Made by a program: the position numbers and the translations under genes. DNA of 64,000 bases from Neoarius graeffei (taxonomy: Eukaryota; Chordata; Actinopteri; Siluriformes; Ariidae): the NCBI RefSeq assembly GCF_027579695.1, contig NC_083583.1, forward strand, positions 23,271,099 through 23,335,098. The letters run 5' to 3'. The notes under the pieces were generated by a model. It made no database searches, was not told where the DNA came from, and saw only the letters and a program-made list of their open reading frames with translations. Below are positions 41,921 through 54,800 of this stretch, piece after piece (position 1 is the stretch's first letter; the number at the start of each line of letters is the position of its first letter).

Positions 41921-44900
41921 GTGAGACGACAAGGAATGAGGGATGGACCTTTTTCAGAGATAGTAGTATAATCGAAGCGTTACGATGAGGGAAGATCAGT
42001 GAGGAAGGATTAATCCCTTTAAGTCTGAGATTATCATTCAGGTATTCGATAACAAGCTTATTACTAAGTAGCTACAGTGAAAGGCCTGTAATTACATGGG
42101 TGAGTAATTTTCCGGGAATTAAAGGGTTAAAAAGTGGTAGGACCCCAGAATAAATTAAGGATGACAAAAGATTCTTTTACAGTCTTCTAGAATATTCAGA
42201 AATGAAGTACATGCTGGTTTAAGTGTGACCTACATTTCAGAGCACACCTGCATTAAATATTAATGACATCACTGGGATAATGCTCAGTATTGGATAGTGA
42301 TGGTGTTGGCTACAGCATTGCAAAATCCCAACGGACAATCACAGTTTCCAGAAAAATGAACCCGCTAAAAGGATTTTGAAATAGTAACTAAAGGCTATGC
42401 GTCTACATATAACAGTGCAGGCCTTGAAATGAAGTGTCGAACTCAACTCATTAACAGTTATTCCACAAAATCGAGTCGTACATGAGCTGATGGCTGACGA
42501 GGCACGTAGCACCAATTTGGCTGTAAGCTATATCTGACAAGATTGAGTGGAATAACTGGTTTTATTCTATCCATGTTCACTGGACTTTGAGAAACAGCAT
42601 TTTTATTTTTTGCAAATTCGATAAATAAACCCTTCATGCAAAACGTCTGACAAAATCATTTCTGCTTAGAATGTAAACAAACTGGCGAAATGACAGGAGC
42701 AACTTGTGAAAAATGCTATAATAATAATTCTTGAAAAATAAAAAAAGATATGTTCTTACCGTCAGGTACTTTTATTCCATATTTTGTTGCTTTTTTATTT
42801 TTATTTTTTATTTCGTCCTTGGTTGATTCAGCAACACGCGCCGCCATTTTGTTTGAGTTGATAGCCTAGTAGTAGAGTAGCCAATCAGAGCACACGATTG
42901 CTGACATCCAGTGAATGTGGATAGAATAATGCACGATAGTCACTTAACTGTGATGACCTGGCGACTTGTCCAGGGTGCACCCCGCCTCTCGCCCATAGTC
43001 AGCTGGGATAGGCTCCAGCTTGCCTGCGACCCTGTAGAACAGGATAAGCGGCTACAGGTAATGGATGGATGGATGGATGGATGGATGGAGTCACTTAACT
43101 GCCTAAATATCACTCTCCAAGCAGGAACATGGTTGTAGGTTGGTTAAAATTATGGTTCAGGAAAAATTAAATATAGATTTTTACATTTACTGTTTTCTAC
43201 TTACAGATATACAGTAGGTGTTCAGGACATGTTTGAGGTCTAAAGTTTGATTCTTTGGTTTTGTACTGAAGTTATGGGGTTAATGTAGCTAACAAAGAAA
43301 GGAACCTTTACAATGTTTAACATCATGCAAACTACATGTTTAAATCACTACACACTTGTATGGTTTTTGCTTATTGATTGAGCTGAGGTAAGTGAAAAGG
43401 AACGTAAAGCAGGACAACATTAACATTATTTTTTTCATTACCCCATGACAAAAGTCATTTAAGCATAAGGTTATGGTAAGTCAAGAATTTTTTTCTCTGA
43501 TAAATGAAGCACAAATATAGCCAGGAGACTGAAAAACTGAAACAATATATTAAAAAAGGGGTCAGTTTTGATTTGAGGTTGTCTTTTCGAAACCTCTTTA
43601 TGTGGTCCCTGATACTGTATAACACGCTGTTATCTAAAAAAAAATGGATATCGGCCATCTGGAAGCCGGAAATCAGGTTCTTCCTCAGCGCATCGTTTTG
43701 GTATCACTCCAACACAAGCATCAGACTCAGGTTGGAGGTGTGGCCTGCTGCCAAGTTTGCCGAATTGTACATTCTCCAGCTTACTAACTGCTACATTTCC
43801 ATTTTATGAGAGCAGTATTTAGAGTAAGTGTGAATGAACTACTATTTTACAAATGGTAACTGAAAATAAATCTATCAAACTGTTTTCATGCGTTATACAG
43901 GAGACTCCGTGGACATCCCCTCACACCTTTTCTCTTTTTTATTATTCACAGGTTTTCTTTAAGGCCAAGTCAAAGTATTCTCCTCATCTGCTCAAGTACA
44001 AGTAAGGGCCCCTTAAGATGGCACTACTCTTCATATTCTGTTCTAGACACAACTCCTAGCCTTCCATAATTACACACTATTGAGAACTCTAACCTTTTCC
44101 CTCATAGTACCTTTGCTAAGTTCATCTTAAAGCTAGACTACCTTTCAGATTTTTCAAGTTTAGGTCATAAAAAGAATTTTCCCCGACACCCAATTATTTT
44201 TGTTTCATGGACCAAAAGCTACTGAATTCGAATCACAGACTTCAAATTTTATTAGGTGTTTTATTTTAATAGAATAATTAATGAATTTAGGGCCACGTGG
44301 CCCTAAATTCTCCGCTATTTTTTCCTGCTTCACCATGACCCAAATCAAGATACTATGCCATGCACCAAGTGGTGGGCTTTCCCTGTTCGCGCAAGGCGTT
44401 GTGGGATGCAAATTTGAAAAATGAGAGGAAAATGGAGTATGTGAGTGTGTGAATGAAACGTGAAAGACCGACTACAGTAATGGAAAGCAAGAAGAAAAGA
44501 TGTTATATTATATATGAAAGAAAGGAAACGAAGGACCAAACTAATAAATATCGGTGGTCAGCGAGCATCTCGGTGTGATCAGCTGTTTGTTTAGCGACAG
44601 AATGATGGAACTCTCAGTGCACAGTCAAGGTAAACCTGTAGATGGCAGTAATGCAACACTGTGGATGCAAGCTGCTGTAAAACCCAAAAGAAGAAGTAAA
44701 AGATAAACCTGCGCATGCGCACATGGACTTCCTCTGTCTGCTTGACTGCGCGAAGCAAGCGAGTTCATACACAATATTTGCTCGGGAATCCCCTCAAATT
44801 AAATAACTTCCCAGCCACAGAATGGCCTGATATTTTTGTGAGATATTACAGAAATAAACATATATCACAATGACCAAATTTCAGAGAGAACTAAATTTCA

Positions 44901-47900
44901 CCGATTTTATGAAATTGAAAGGCCGTCTAGCTTTAACTGATTCTAATGGTATAAACAGCCCACCAACAATTACACCAATAATAACAAATATAATGTGTTC
45001 ATAACAGTGTTCATGTTTTATTACAGTTTATGTCGTTTACATTAAGTGGGCCCATAACTTGTTTAGTGAGGCATGCTAAAATATTCAAAACGTGTTCAAA
45101 AAATGTCCTCTGTCTCTGTTTTGTCTCTCTGTCTCAGGTTCCCTTTGTACCTGGTCTTTGTAGGTGCTAGTCTGCTCTTCCTCTTGGTGAATCTGGCTTG
45201 TGCTCTGCTGGTTAAAATGACGGATGCGCAAGTTAAGACTATCGTCTTGGTGCGCGTCACCATTAACGACTCCCTGTTCGTGCTCTGTGCCATCTCTCTT
45301 TCCATCTGTCTCTACAAGGTGGCCAAGATGTCCCTTGCCAGTATCTACCTAGAGTCCAAGGTATATGTCTCGAGAGAGACAATTAACACAATCAGAGCAA
45401 TATGCTTATCTAACAAGGTTTGAAATCTCATTATTTTGAGATAGAGAATATAATAAAATGTAATGAAATAGTAGTTTGACAAATCCCTATACATTTCACA
45501 GACATTATATTAGAACACAGTGTGTCATATTAAGCCATTACATTTAACGGTTATTCCACGAAATTGAGTTGTACATGAGCTGATAGCCGAGTTGGCTATA
45601 AGCCATGTATGATGAGATTGAGTGGAATAACTGTTTTATTCTATCCACATTCACTGGATTTTGAGAAACAGAGCATTTTTCTCATCTCTCATCTCATTAT
45701 CTGTAGCCGCTTTATCCTGTTCTACAGGGTTGCAGGCAAGCTGGAGCCTATCCCAGCTGACTACGGGCGAACAGAGCATTTTTTTTTTGCAAATTTGATA
45801 AATAAGAACTTTATACAAAACGTCCAACAAAATAATTTCTGCTTAGAATGTAAACAAACCGGTGAAATGACAGTCGTAATTTGTAAAAAAGAAAATGCTA
45901 TAATCATAATTCTTGAAAAATGAAAAAAGATACATTCTTACCATCAAATACTTTTATTCCATATTTTGTCGTCTTTTTTTTGTATGTTTTGGGGTTTTGT
46001 TTTCAAGTTGAGTTTTTAAATTCATCCTCAGTTGGTTGAGCAACATGCGCCACCATTTTGTTTATCTCTACTCACAGCATATAAGCTGATAGCCTAGTAG
46101 TAGAGTAGCCAATCAGAGGCCACGATTGCTCATATCCAGTGAATGTGGACAGAATAAAAACATATATTCTTCCTCGACTGAAATATATGCTTATGCATTA
46201 TTATTACGTGTTACATCACCTCTTCAATATTATTGGTTACAGGGGACCTCTGTGTGTCAGGTGACCCTGATTGGCATCATGGTGATTCTCCTGTATACAT
46301 CACGCGCCTGCTACAATCTCGTCGTTCTGGCTTTAACAGACATTGAAAATATTAATTCCTTCGACTATGATTGGTACAATGTGTCTGACCAGGTAAGTAT
46401 CACTCTGATCTCAAGTCTGTCCTGCTCCCTCTTTTTACACACACAAAAAGACAATTCTTTCCTTCCGACACTCACAAGCACTCTCATGTGTCTTGTTTCT
46501 GATCCTGCAGGCAGACCTGAGATCCAATCTGGGTGATGCTGGATACGTGGTGTTTGGGGTGATTCTCTTTGTCTGGGAACTTCTGCCCACCTCCCTTGTG
46601 GTCTTCTTCTTCAGGGTTCGCAAGCCAGCACAAGACAGGGTGAGGCATAAAGGGTGGGCGTGTCAGAGAAAGCAGTTATGCAGACAGTTATGGTTTAAAG
46701 GAACAATCCGACCATAAATTTATTGGACCCAGTTTTTTCGCTCACCTCAAAAGTAGTTGATCAGCCAAGACATGTTTGGTGTTTGCTTTTTTTTTAGACT
46801 AATAATTAAGGGAAGGTTATAGCCACCAGTTTAGCATTGTGTAAACTGCATGCCTCAATCATCACACACACATACACACTTCAAACCATGATGTAACTCA
46901 GTAATAACATTTGTTACATAACAGCAAATTAAATAAGTAAAATGCTTGGCGCATGCTGTTACAGGATAATAATGAAACATGGTGGTGTGAGACCAATCAT
47001 TAATCTGGGGTGGGTTTCCTGAAAGCATCTTAAAGTGCATATCACGGGGAAATTCAGGAGCAAGATCAATGGAATTCTCCTATTTTATATTAAACTTTGG
47101 TCAAATATCTGTCACATTTTGTGCAATTTTTTTTACCTTGCGCAATACCAGAAAAATTCAGTTGAAATCAAGCCATTTGAGGTGAATTGGTCCGCCTCTG
47201 AAAAAACTTGGCATTTGGATTTCCTGGCAAACATTGATTTTCCTGACGTCATGTGCGGGACGCCTCCCTCTGAATCCTACGTCAGCAATGGTTTGTTTAT
47301 GAGAAAACGACCTGGTGGTTTTCTGCAAATTTCTTCAACGTTATCTTGTAATTATTAAAATGGTTAACAGATGTATCGTAGGAGGGTGTAGCAACACCAG
47401 TCTTGATGGGATTAGTACTCATCGTTTCCCAAAAGACCGGACAATGAGAGAAATGGGAGCGTTTGGTCTACACAGGCTGTGCACTGAAACTGTGCAAAGC
47501 TCTCGCAGCCTGCTGGCGTTTCCACAGGTAACGTCACGAATCTGGCTCCAGACTCTCTTGGGATTTTTCCAGACGCGTTTTGTTATTTTATTTTTTTCTG
47601 CTGTAGACAGATGGCCTTGTGCAAAATTACCCTTCTGGATGAGTGTGTAAAGGGACATACTTTCATATAAAAAAACGAAATTGGTCTAGGATATGCACTT
47701 TAAGGCCAAGAGTGTCTTTAATTACCTCCTAAGATCCATCGTCAAGCTAACATGGTTTTCCCAAACAACATCGTAGCCCAAGTAGTTCTTTAGTTTGCTC
47801 TGAATTTACGAGGGACCCGGACCACTCGTTCAAAACAAAGAGCGATTCGCTCACAGCCAAATACACAGAATGCGCTGCACCCCTGAGGGACTCTCACGGT

Positions 47901-48562
47901 CAACAGGGGAAGCAAGTGTTGAATCTGCTGCCGGTGTTCAATTATTTTTCTTGTACATTGCAAGTACATTGAGTTAATTATTAAATAAATATACGGAAGA
48001 CATTATGAAGATATTTCAATATGTTATGGAATCATGTATGGATATCGGAATCTTACATTGATATTGCCACATTTTCATCAAATTTAACTCCATTAGGCGA
48101 GTGATTATCTCATTTATTGTCATAAATGAGACACATTTTGAAGAAGAAAAAACCTTTATTTGTCACATGCACACTTCAAGCACAGTGAAATTCATCCTCT
48201 GCATTTAACCCATCTGAAGCAGTGAACACACGCACACACACCCAGAGCAGGGGGCAGCCACACTACAGCACCCAGGGAGCAGTCAGGGACCTTGCTCAAG
48301 GGCACCTCAGCCCAAGGCCGCCCCACGTTAACCTAATTGCATGTCTTTGGACTGTGGGGGAAACCAGAGCACCCGGAGGAAACCCATGCAGACACGGGGA
48401 AAACATGCAAACTCCACACAGAAAGGCCCCTGCTGGCCACTGGGTTCAAACCCAGAACCTTCTTGCTGTGAGGCAACAGTGCTAACCACTACACCTGTAA
48501 CATTTTGTGTGTGTGAGAGAGAGAGGTTTTGATTTGTCTCTACCTAAAGTAGTTGAATTGAC

Positions 48563-48627
<65 letters not shown>

Positions 48628-48817
48628 TTTAAAAATGGTACCTACTTCCGTCTGGCAAAGCACGCTGCAATACAGATGCGAGTGGGGAGTCAACTCTCGC
48701 GGTTACCAGAGGACTAGCCCCCCACTGTAACCCTAGCTATGTAATGGGCGAGAGGCCGAGGGCTATGGAAACGGAGATCGGAGCCGCCCTATGCGCCACA
48801 TGGCGTGGGAAGGACTT

Positions 48818-48891
<74 letters not shown>

Positions 48892-51800
48892 GTGCATCTC
48901 AAAAAATTAGAATATTGTGAAAAAGTTCAATATTTTCCATCAGTTATTTAAAAAAGTGAAAATGTTATTATAGACTCATTACACATAAACTAAAATGTTT
49001 CAAGCATTTTTCTATTTTAATTTTAATCAGTATGGCATACAGTAGAAAAACATAAAAAAAACCCTTCTCAAAATATTAGAATATTTTATTTCGAGTTTGA
49101 GTAAAACAGTATGAACACAGTGTATCTCTCGGTCTAGTTCAGTACACACAACTACAATCATGGGGAAGACTGCTGACTTGACTGTTGTCCAGAAGATGAT
49201 CACTGATGCCCTCCACAAGGAGGGTAAACCATAAAAGGTCAATGCTGAAAAGGGTGGCTGGAAAAGGTGCACAAGCAACAAGGATGGCCACAGTCTTGAG
49301 AGGATTGTCAAGAAAAGTTGATTCAAGAACTTGGGAGAGCTTCACAAGGAGTGGACTGAGGCTGGTGTCAGTGTATCAAGACCCATCATGAACAGACATC
49401 TTCAAGAAAGGGGATACAACTTTCGCATTCCTAATACCAAGCTACTCCTGAGCCAGAGACAATGTCAGAAGTGTCTTATCTGGGCTAAGGAGAGAAAGAA
49501 CTGGACTGTTGCTCAGTGGTCCAAAGTCCTCTTTTCAGATGAAAGTACATTTTGCATTTAATTTGGAAATCACGGTTCTAGAATCTGGAGGAAGAGTTTA
49601 GAGGCACAGAATCCAAGGTGTTTGAAGCCCAGTGTGAAGTTTCCACAGTCTGTGATGATTTGGGGTGCCATGTCATCTGCTGGTGTTGGTCCACTGTATT
49701 TTATCAAGTCCAAAGTCAACACAGCCATCTACCAGGAGATTTTAGAGCACTTCATGCTTCCATATGCTGACGAGCTTTTTGGAGATGCTGATTTCCTTTT
49801 CCAGCAGGACTTAGCACCTACCCACAGTGCCAAAACTACTACCAAATGGTTTGCTGACCATGATATTACTGTGTTTGATTGGCCAGCCAACTTGCCTGAC
49901 CTGAACCCCATAGATTCTCTATGGGGTATTGTCAAGAGGAAGATGAGAAACACCCGACCCAAAAATACAGATACGCTGAAGGCCACTATCAAAGCAACCT
50001 GGGCTTCAATAACACCTCAGCAGTGCCACAGACTGATCACCTCCATGCCACACCGCATTGATACAGTAATTCATGGTAAAGGAGCCCCAACCAAGTATTG
50101 AGTGTATAAATGAATAGAAGTTGGACATTTGTGTATTGTAAATCCTTTTTTTGATTGATCTTAGGGAATATTCTAATAATTTGAGATACTGGATTTCTGA
50201 TTTTCATGAGCTATAAGCCATAATCATCAAAATTAAAACAAAAAAGGCTTTAAATATTTCACTTTACATGTAATGAATATAGACTATATGAAAGTTTACC
50301 TTTTTGAATTAAATTATGAAAAAGGAACTTTTTCATGGTATTCTAATTTTTTGAGATGCACTACACACACACCCACACCTCCTTAGGTAGAACATTGCCA
50401 ACTTGGCATTGTGAATAACAGCTGAAATAACCCTGACTGCATGTTTAGGTAACAGTGAAATGAGCGAGCACGGGGAACACATTTACTTAATTATTTAGTT
50501 TATTATATGCTCATTCTTTCATGCAAACATTTATTCATTTAATAAAAAAAACACACTTGGAATAAAAAAAGTATTGCCCAAAAATGTAAAAAATAGTTTC
50601 AATTATTAATGACCATATTATATCAATAATGTTATGTACTTATGTAATGCTTAATGATGATACAGTATTTTAAACACTATATTTCATTGTTTTTTTGGTA
50701 AAAAACGAATGCCATGTGACCTCATTAACTGGATTTAGCAACTACTAATGACTATATTGGGGACGTAAATTGCAAAGAAGCTCTTGGTAATGTTGCTCTT
50801 CGGACTCCTTCTGATGACTGAGTTCGGGAAAACCATGCACAGAGACAATGTTTGTTGCTTCAGAGTGTCTGTCAACTCGCTCTTCCACCCTAAAGGGCAA
50901 CGTTAATCAAGAAACCTACCCCCGAAGATAACTATACTATTATTATATTACAGTGGTGCTTGAAAGTTTGTGAACCCTTTAGAACGTTCTATATTTCTGC
51001 ATAAATTTGACCGAAAACATCATCAGATTTTCACACAAGTCCTAAAAGTAGATAAAGAGAACCCAGTTAAACAAATGAGACAAAAATATTATACTTGGTC
51101 ATTTATTTATTGAGGAAAATGATCCAATATTACATATCTGTGAGTGGCAAAAGTATGTGACCCTCTAGGATTAGCAGTTAATTTGAAGGTGAAATTAGAG
51201 TCAGGTGTTTTCAATCAATGGGATGACAATCAGGTGTGAGTGGGCACCCTGTTTTATTTAAAGAACAGGGATCTATCAAAGTCTGATCTTCACAACACAT
51301 GTTTGTGGGAGTGTATCATGGCATGAACAAAGGAGATTTCTGAGGACCTCAGAAAAAGCATTGTTGATGCTCATCAGGCTGGAAAAGGTTACAAAACCAT
51401 CTCTAAAGAGTTTGGACTCCACCAATCCACAGTCAAACAGACTGTGTACAAATGGAGGAAATTCAAGACCATTGTTACCCTCCCCAGGAGTGGTCGACCA
51501 ACAAAGATCACTCCAAGAGCAAGGCGTGTAATAGTTGGCGAGGTCACAAAGGACCCCAGGGTAACTTCTAAGCAACTGAAGGCCTATCTCACATTGGCTA
51601 ATGTTAATGTTCATGAGTCCACCATCAGGAGAACACTGAACAACAATGGTGTGGATGGCAGGGTTGCAAGGAGAAAGCCACTGCTCTCCAAAAAGAACAT
51701 TGCTGCTCGTCTGCAGTTTGCTAAAGATCACGTGGACAAGCCAGAAGGCTATTGGAAAAATGTTTTGTGGACAGATGAGACCAAAATAGAACTTTTTGGT

Positions 51801-54800
51801 TTAAATGAGAAGTGTTATGTTTGGAGAAAGGAAAACACTGCATTCCAGCATAAGAACCTTATCCCATCTGTGAAACACGATCATTTGATGAAACATCATT
51901 GAAGGAACAATGAATTCTGAACTATACCAGCGAATTCTAAAGGAAAATATCAGGACATCTGTCCATGAACTGGATCTCAAGAGAAGGTGGGTCATGCAGC
52001 AAGACAACGACCCTAAGCACACAAGTAGTTCTACCAAAGAATGGTTAAAGAGGAATAAAGTTAATGTTTTGGAATGGCCAAGTCAAAGTCCTGACCTTGA
52101 TCCAATCGAAATGTTGTGGAAGGACCTGAAGCGAGCAGTTCATGTGAGGAAACCCACCAACATTCCAGAGTTGAAGCTGTTCTGTACGGAGGAATGGGCT
52201 AAAATTCCTCCAAGCCGGTGTGCAGGACTGATCAACTGTTACCCAAAACGTTTAGTTGCAGTTATTACTGCACAAGGGGGCCACACCAGATACTGAAAGC
52301 AAAGGTTCACATACTTTTGCCAGTCACAGATATGTAATATTGGATCATTTTCCTCAATAAATAAATGACCAAGTATAATATTTTTGTCTTATTTGTTTAA
52401 CTGGGTTCTCTTTATCTATTTTTAGGACTTGCGTGAAAATCTGATGATGTTTTAGGTCATATTTATGCAGAAATATAGAAAATTCTAAAGGGTTCACAAA
52501 CTTTCAAGCACCACTGTATACTCTATTAACTATAACCGTGTTTCCTGAACTGTTTTATTCCTCTTATACCACAGCAATTTGGCAATTACAATGATCATGC
52601 GGTTTTACATATTAAAAAACAATGTGGCACTTTTTATCCATTTATAGTTACATGTAATATTGTGAAACAGCCACGAGACAAGTTAGTTGTTAGCACTTAC
52701 TATGTACAGTTGTCATTCCCTCATTTTCTCATAAAGTGAATAACTGAGAAACCACAAAATATAACTTCCCAAGGCAGAAAACTTAAAGCAACAGCTTTAC
52801 CTCTGAGTGTTATGAAGCACTGATAGTGGAGACTCCTTCCTGAAAGCTTCACTATATGAATGATTTTAGGTGGTTTTTTTTCTTTCATAAATAACACGTC
52901 TTTTAATCGGTTTATTATTAAGCTTAGAATACATGGAGCATCCACTCAAAGTTATTTTCAGTTAGTCGTTACTATAGAAACATGAACATATTTCAATAAT
53001 GTAATTAGAACAAGCATATTACTATAAATGTGTGCTTTCCCTGCAGTTGGCACTGCTGTCAGAGACACTGCTATAGAAAATTGATAAACGCTTAAGCAAC
53101 CAAAAGTATCTGGGCTGATTCTCTAAACTTAGGGACTATCAGTATGTCCTCTTTTGTACAATAAACATTTGGCCCATATACATAGTTCCTTTTTTTTTTT
53201 AAATAGATTCTTACCGGGCGGCACGGTGGTGTAGTGGTTAGTGCTGTCGCCTCACAGCAAGAAGGTCCTGGGTTCGAGCCCCGGGGCCGGCGAGGGCCTT
53301 TCTGTGCGGAGTTTGCATGTTCTCCCCGTGTCCGCGTGGGTTTCCTCCGGGTGCTCCGGTTTCCCCCACAGTCCAAAGACATGCAGGTTAGGTTAACTGG
53401 TGACTCTAAATTGAGCGTAGGTGTGAATGTGAGTGTGAATGGTTGTCTGTGTCTATGTGTCAGCCCTGTGATGACCTGGCGACTTGTCCAGGGTGTACCC
53501 CGCCTTTCGCCCGTAGTCAGCTGGGATAGGCTCCAGCTTGCCTGCGACCCTGTAGAAGGATAAAGCGGCTAGAGATAATGAGATGAGATTCTTACCTGAT
53601 CATTCTGACTTGCTTTAATTTTACAATAATATCTTCTACACACCGGCGGCATGGTGGTTAGCGCTGTCGCCTCACAGCAAGAAGGTCCTGGGTTCGAGCC
53701 CCGTGGCCAGCGAGGGCCTTTCTGTGCGGAGTTTGCATGTTCTCCCCGTGTCCGCATGGGTTTCCTCCGGGTGCTCCGGTTTCCCCCACAGTCCAAAGAC
53801 ATGCAGGTTAGGTTAACTGGTGACTCTAAATTGACCGTAGGTGTGAGTGTGAGTGTGAATGGTTGTCTGTGTCTATGTGTCAGCCCTGTGATGACCTGGC
53901 GACTTGTCCAGGGTGTACCCCGCCTTTCGACCGTAGTCAGCTGGGATAGGCTCCAGCTTGCCTGCGACCCTGTAGAACAGGATAAAGCAGCTAGAGATAA
54001 TGAGATGAGAAAAAAAAAAGTTTGTATCTGAGCAGCATATTCCATAAGAGAGCACTTTTCAGATTAAAAAAAGAAAGCATAATGAAGGCTACTGGGTTTT
54101 GGCGCAAAATGAAGCGAGTGTGGCAGTCAGAGTGTCCAGTAGAACTGTGGCTGATTCTGTAAGATGCTCAGTAAAACCTACAGCTCATTTCCTTATACAA
54201 CTGCACTCATTGCACCTCAGACTACTATTTTTTTTTTTTAAACAAAGGGTCGTCTCACACCAAATACTGACTTTGTTTCATTGATTATGGCTTACTGCAT
54301 GCTGTTTATAGTATTTTTGAAATGTTGAAACATTTAATTTCATTATTTTTAAGCCAGGGGGCGGCACAGTGGTGTAGTGGTTAGCGCTGTCGCCTCACAG
54401 CAAGAAGGTCCGGGTTCGAGCCCCGTGGCCGGCGAGGGCCTTTCTGTGCGGAGTTTGCATGTTCTCCCCGTGTCCGCGTGGGTTTCCTCCGGGTGCTCCG
54501 GTTTCCCCCACAGGCCAAAGACATGCAGGTTAGGTTAACTGGTGACTCTAAATTGACCGTAGGTGTGAATGTGAGTGTGAATGGTTGTCTGTGTCTATGT
54601 GTCAGCCCTGTGATGACCTGGCGACTTGTCCAGGGTGTACCCCGCCTTTCGCCCGTAGTCAGCTGGGATAGGCTCCAGCTTGCCTGCGACCCTGTAGAAG
54701 GATAAAGCGGCTAGAGATAATGAGATGAGATTTTTAAGCCATTTTTGGTCGACAGCATTCCTTTACATGCGCCCAAGACTTTTCCACAGCACTGTGTATT

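Noticed and set aside
41495-41971. Longer exon 1 (158 codons) for the receptor
   Set aside because: It starts at GTG upstream of the proper ATG and reads through the GT donor at 41921 into the intron. The spliced model fits the family.
53234-54031. ORFs of 109 and 126 codons in SINEs ([13 protein letters not shown]...)
   Set aside because: The same translation appears in each SINE copy in both directions. It follows from the repeat sequence and has no protein family.
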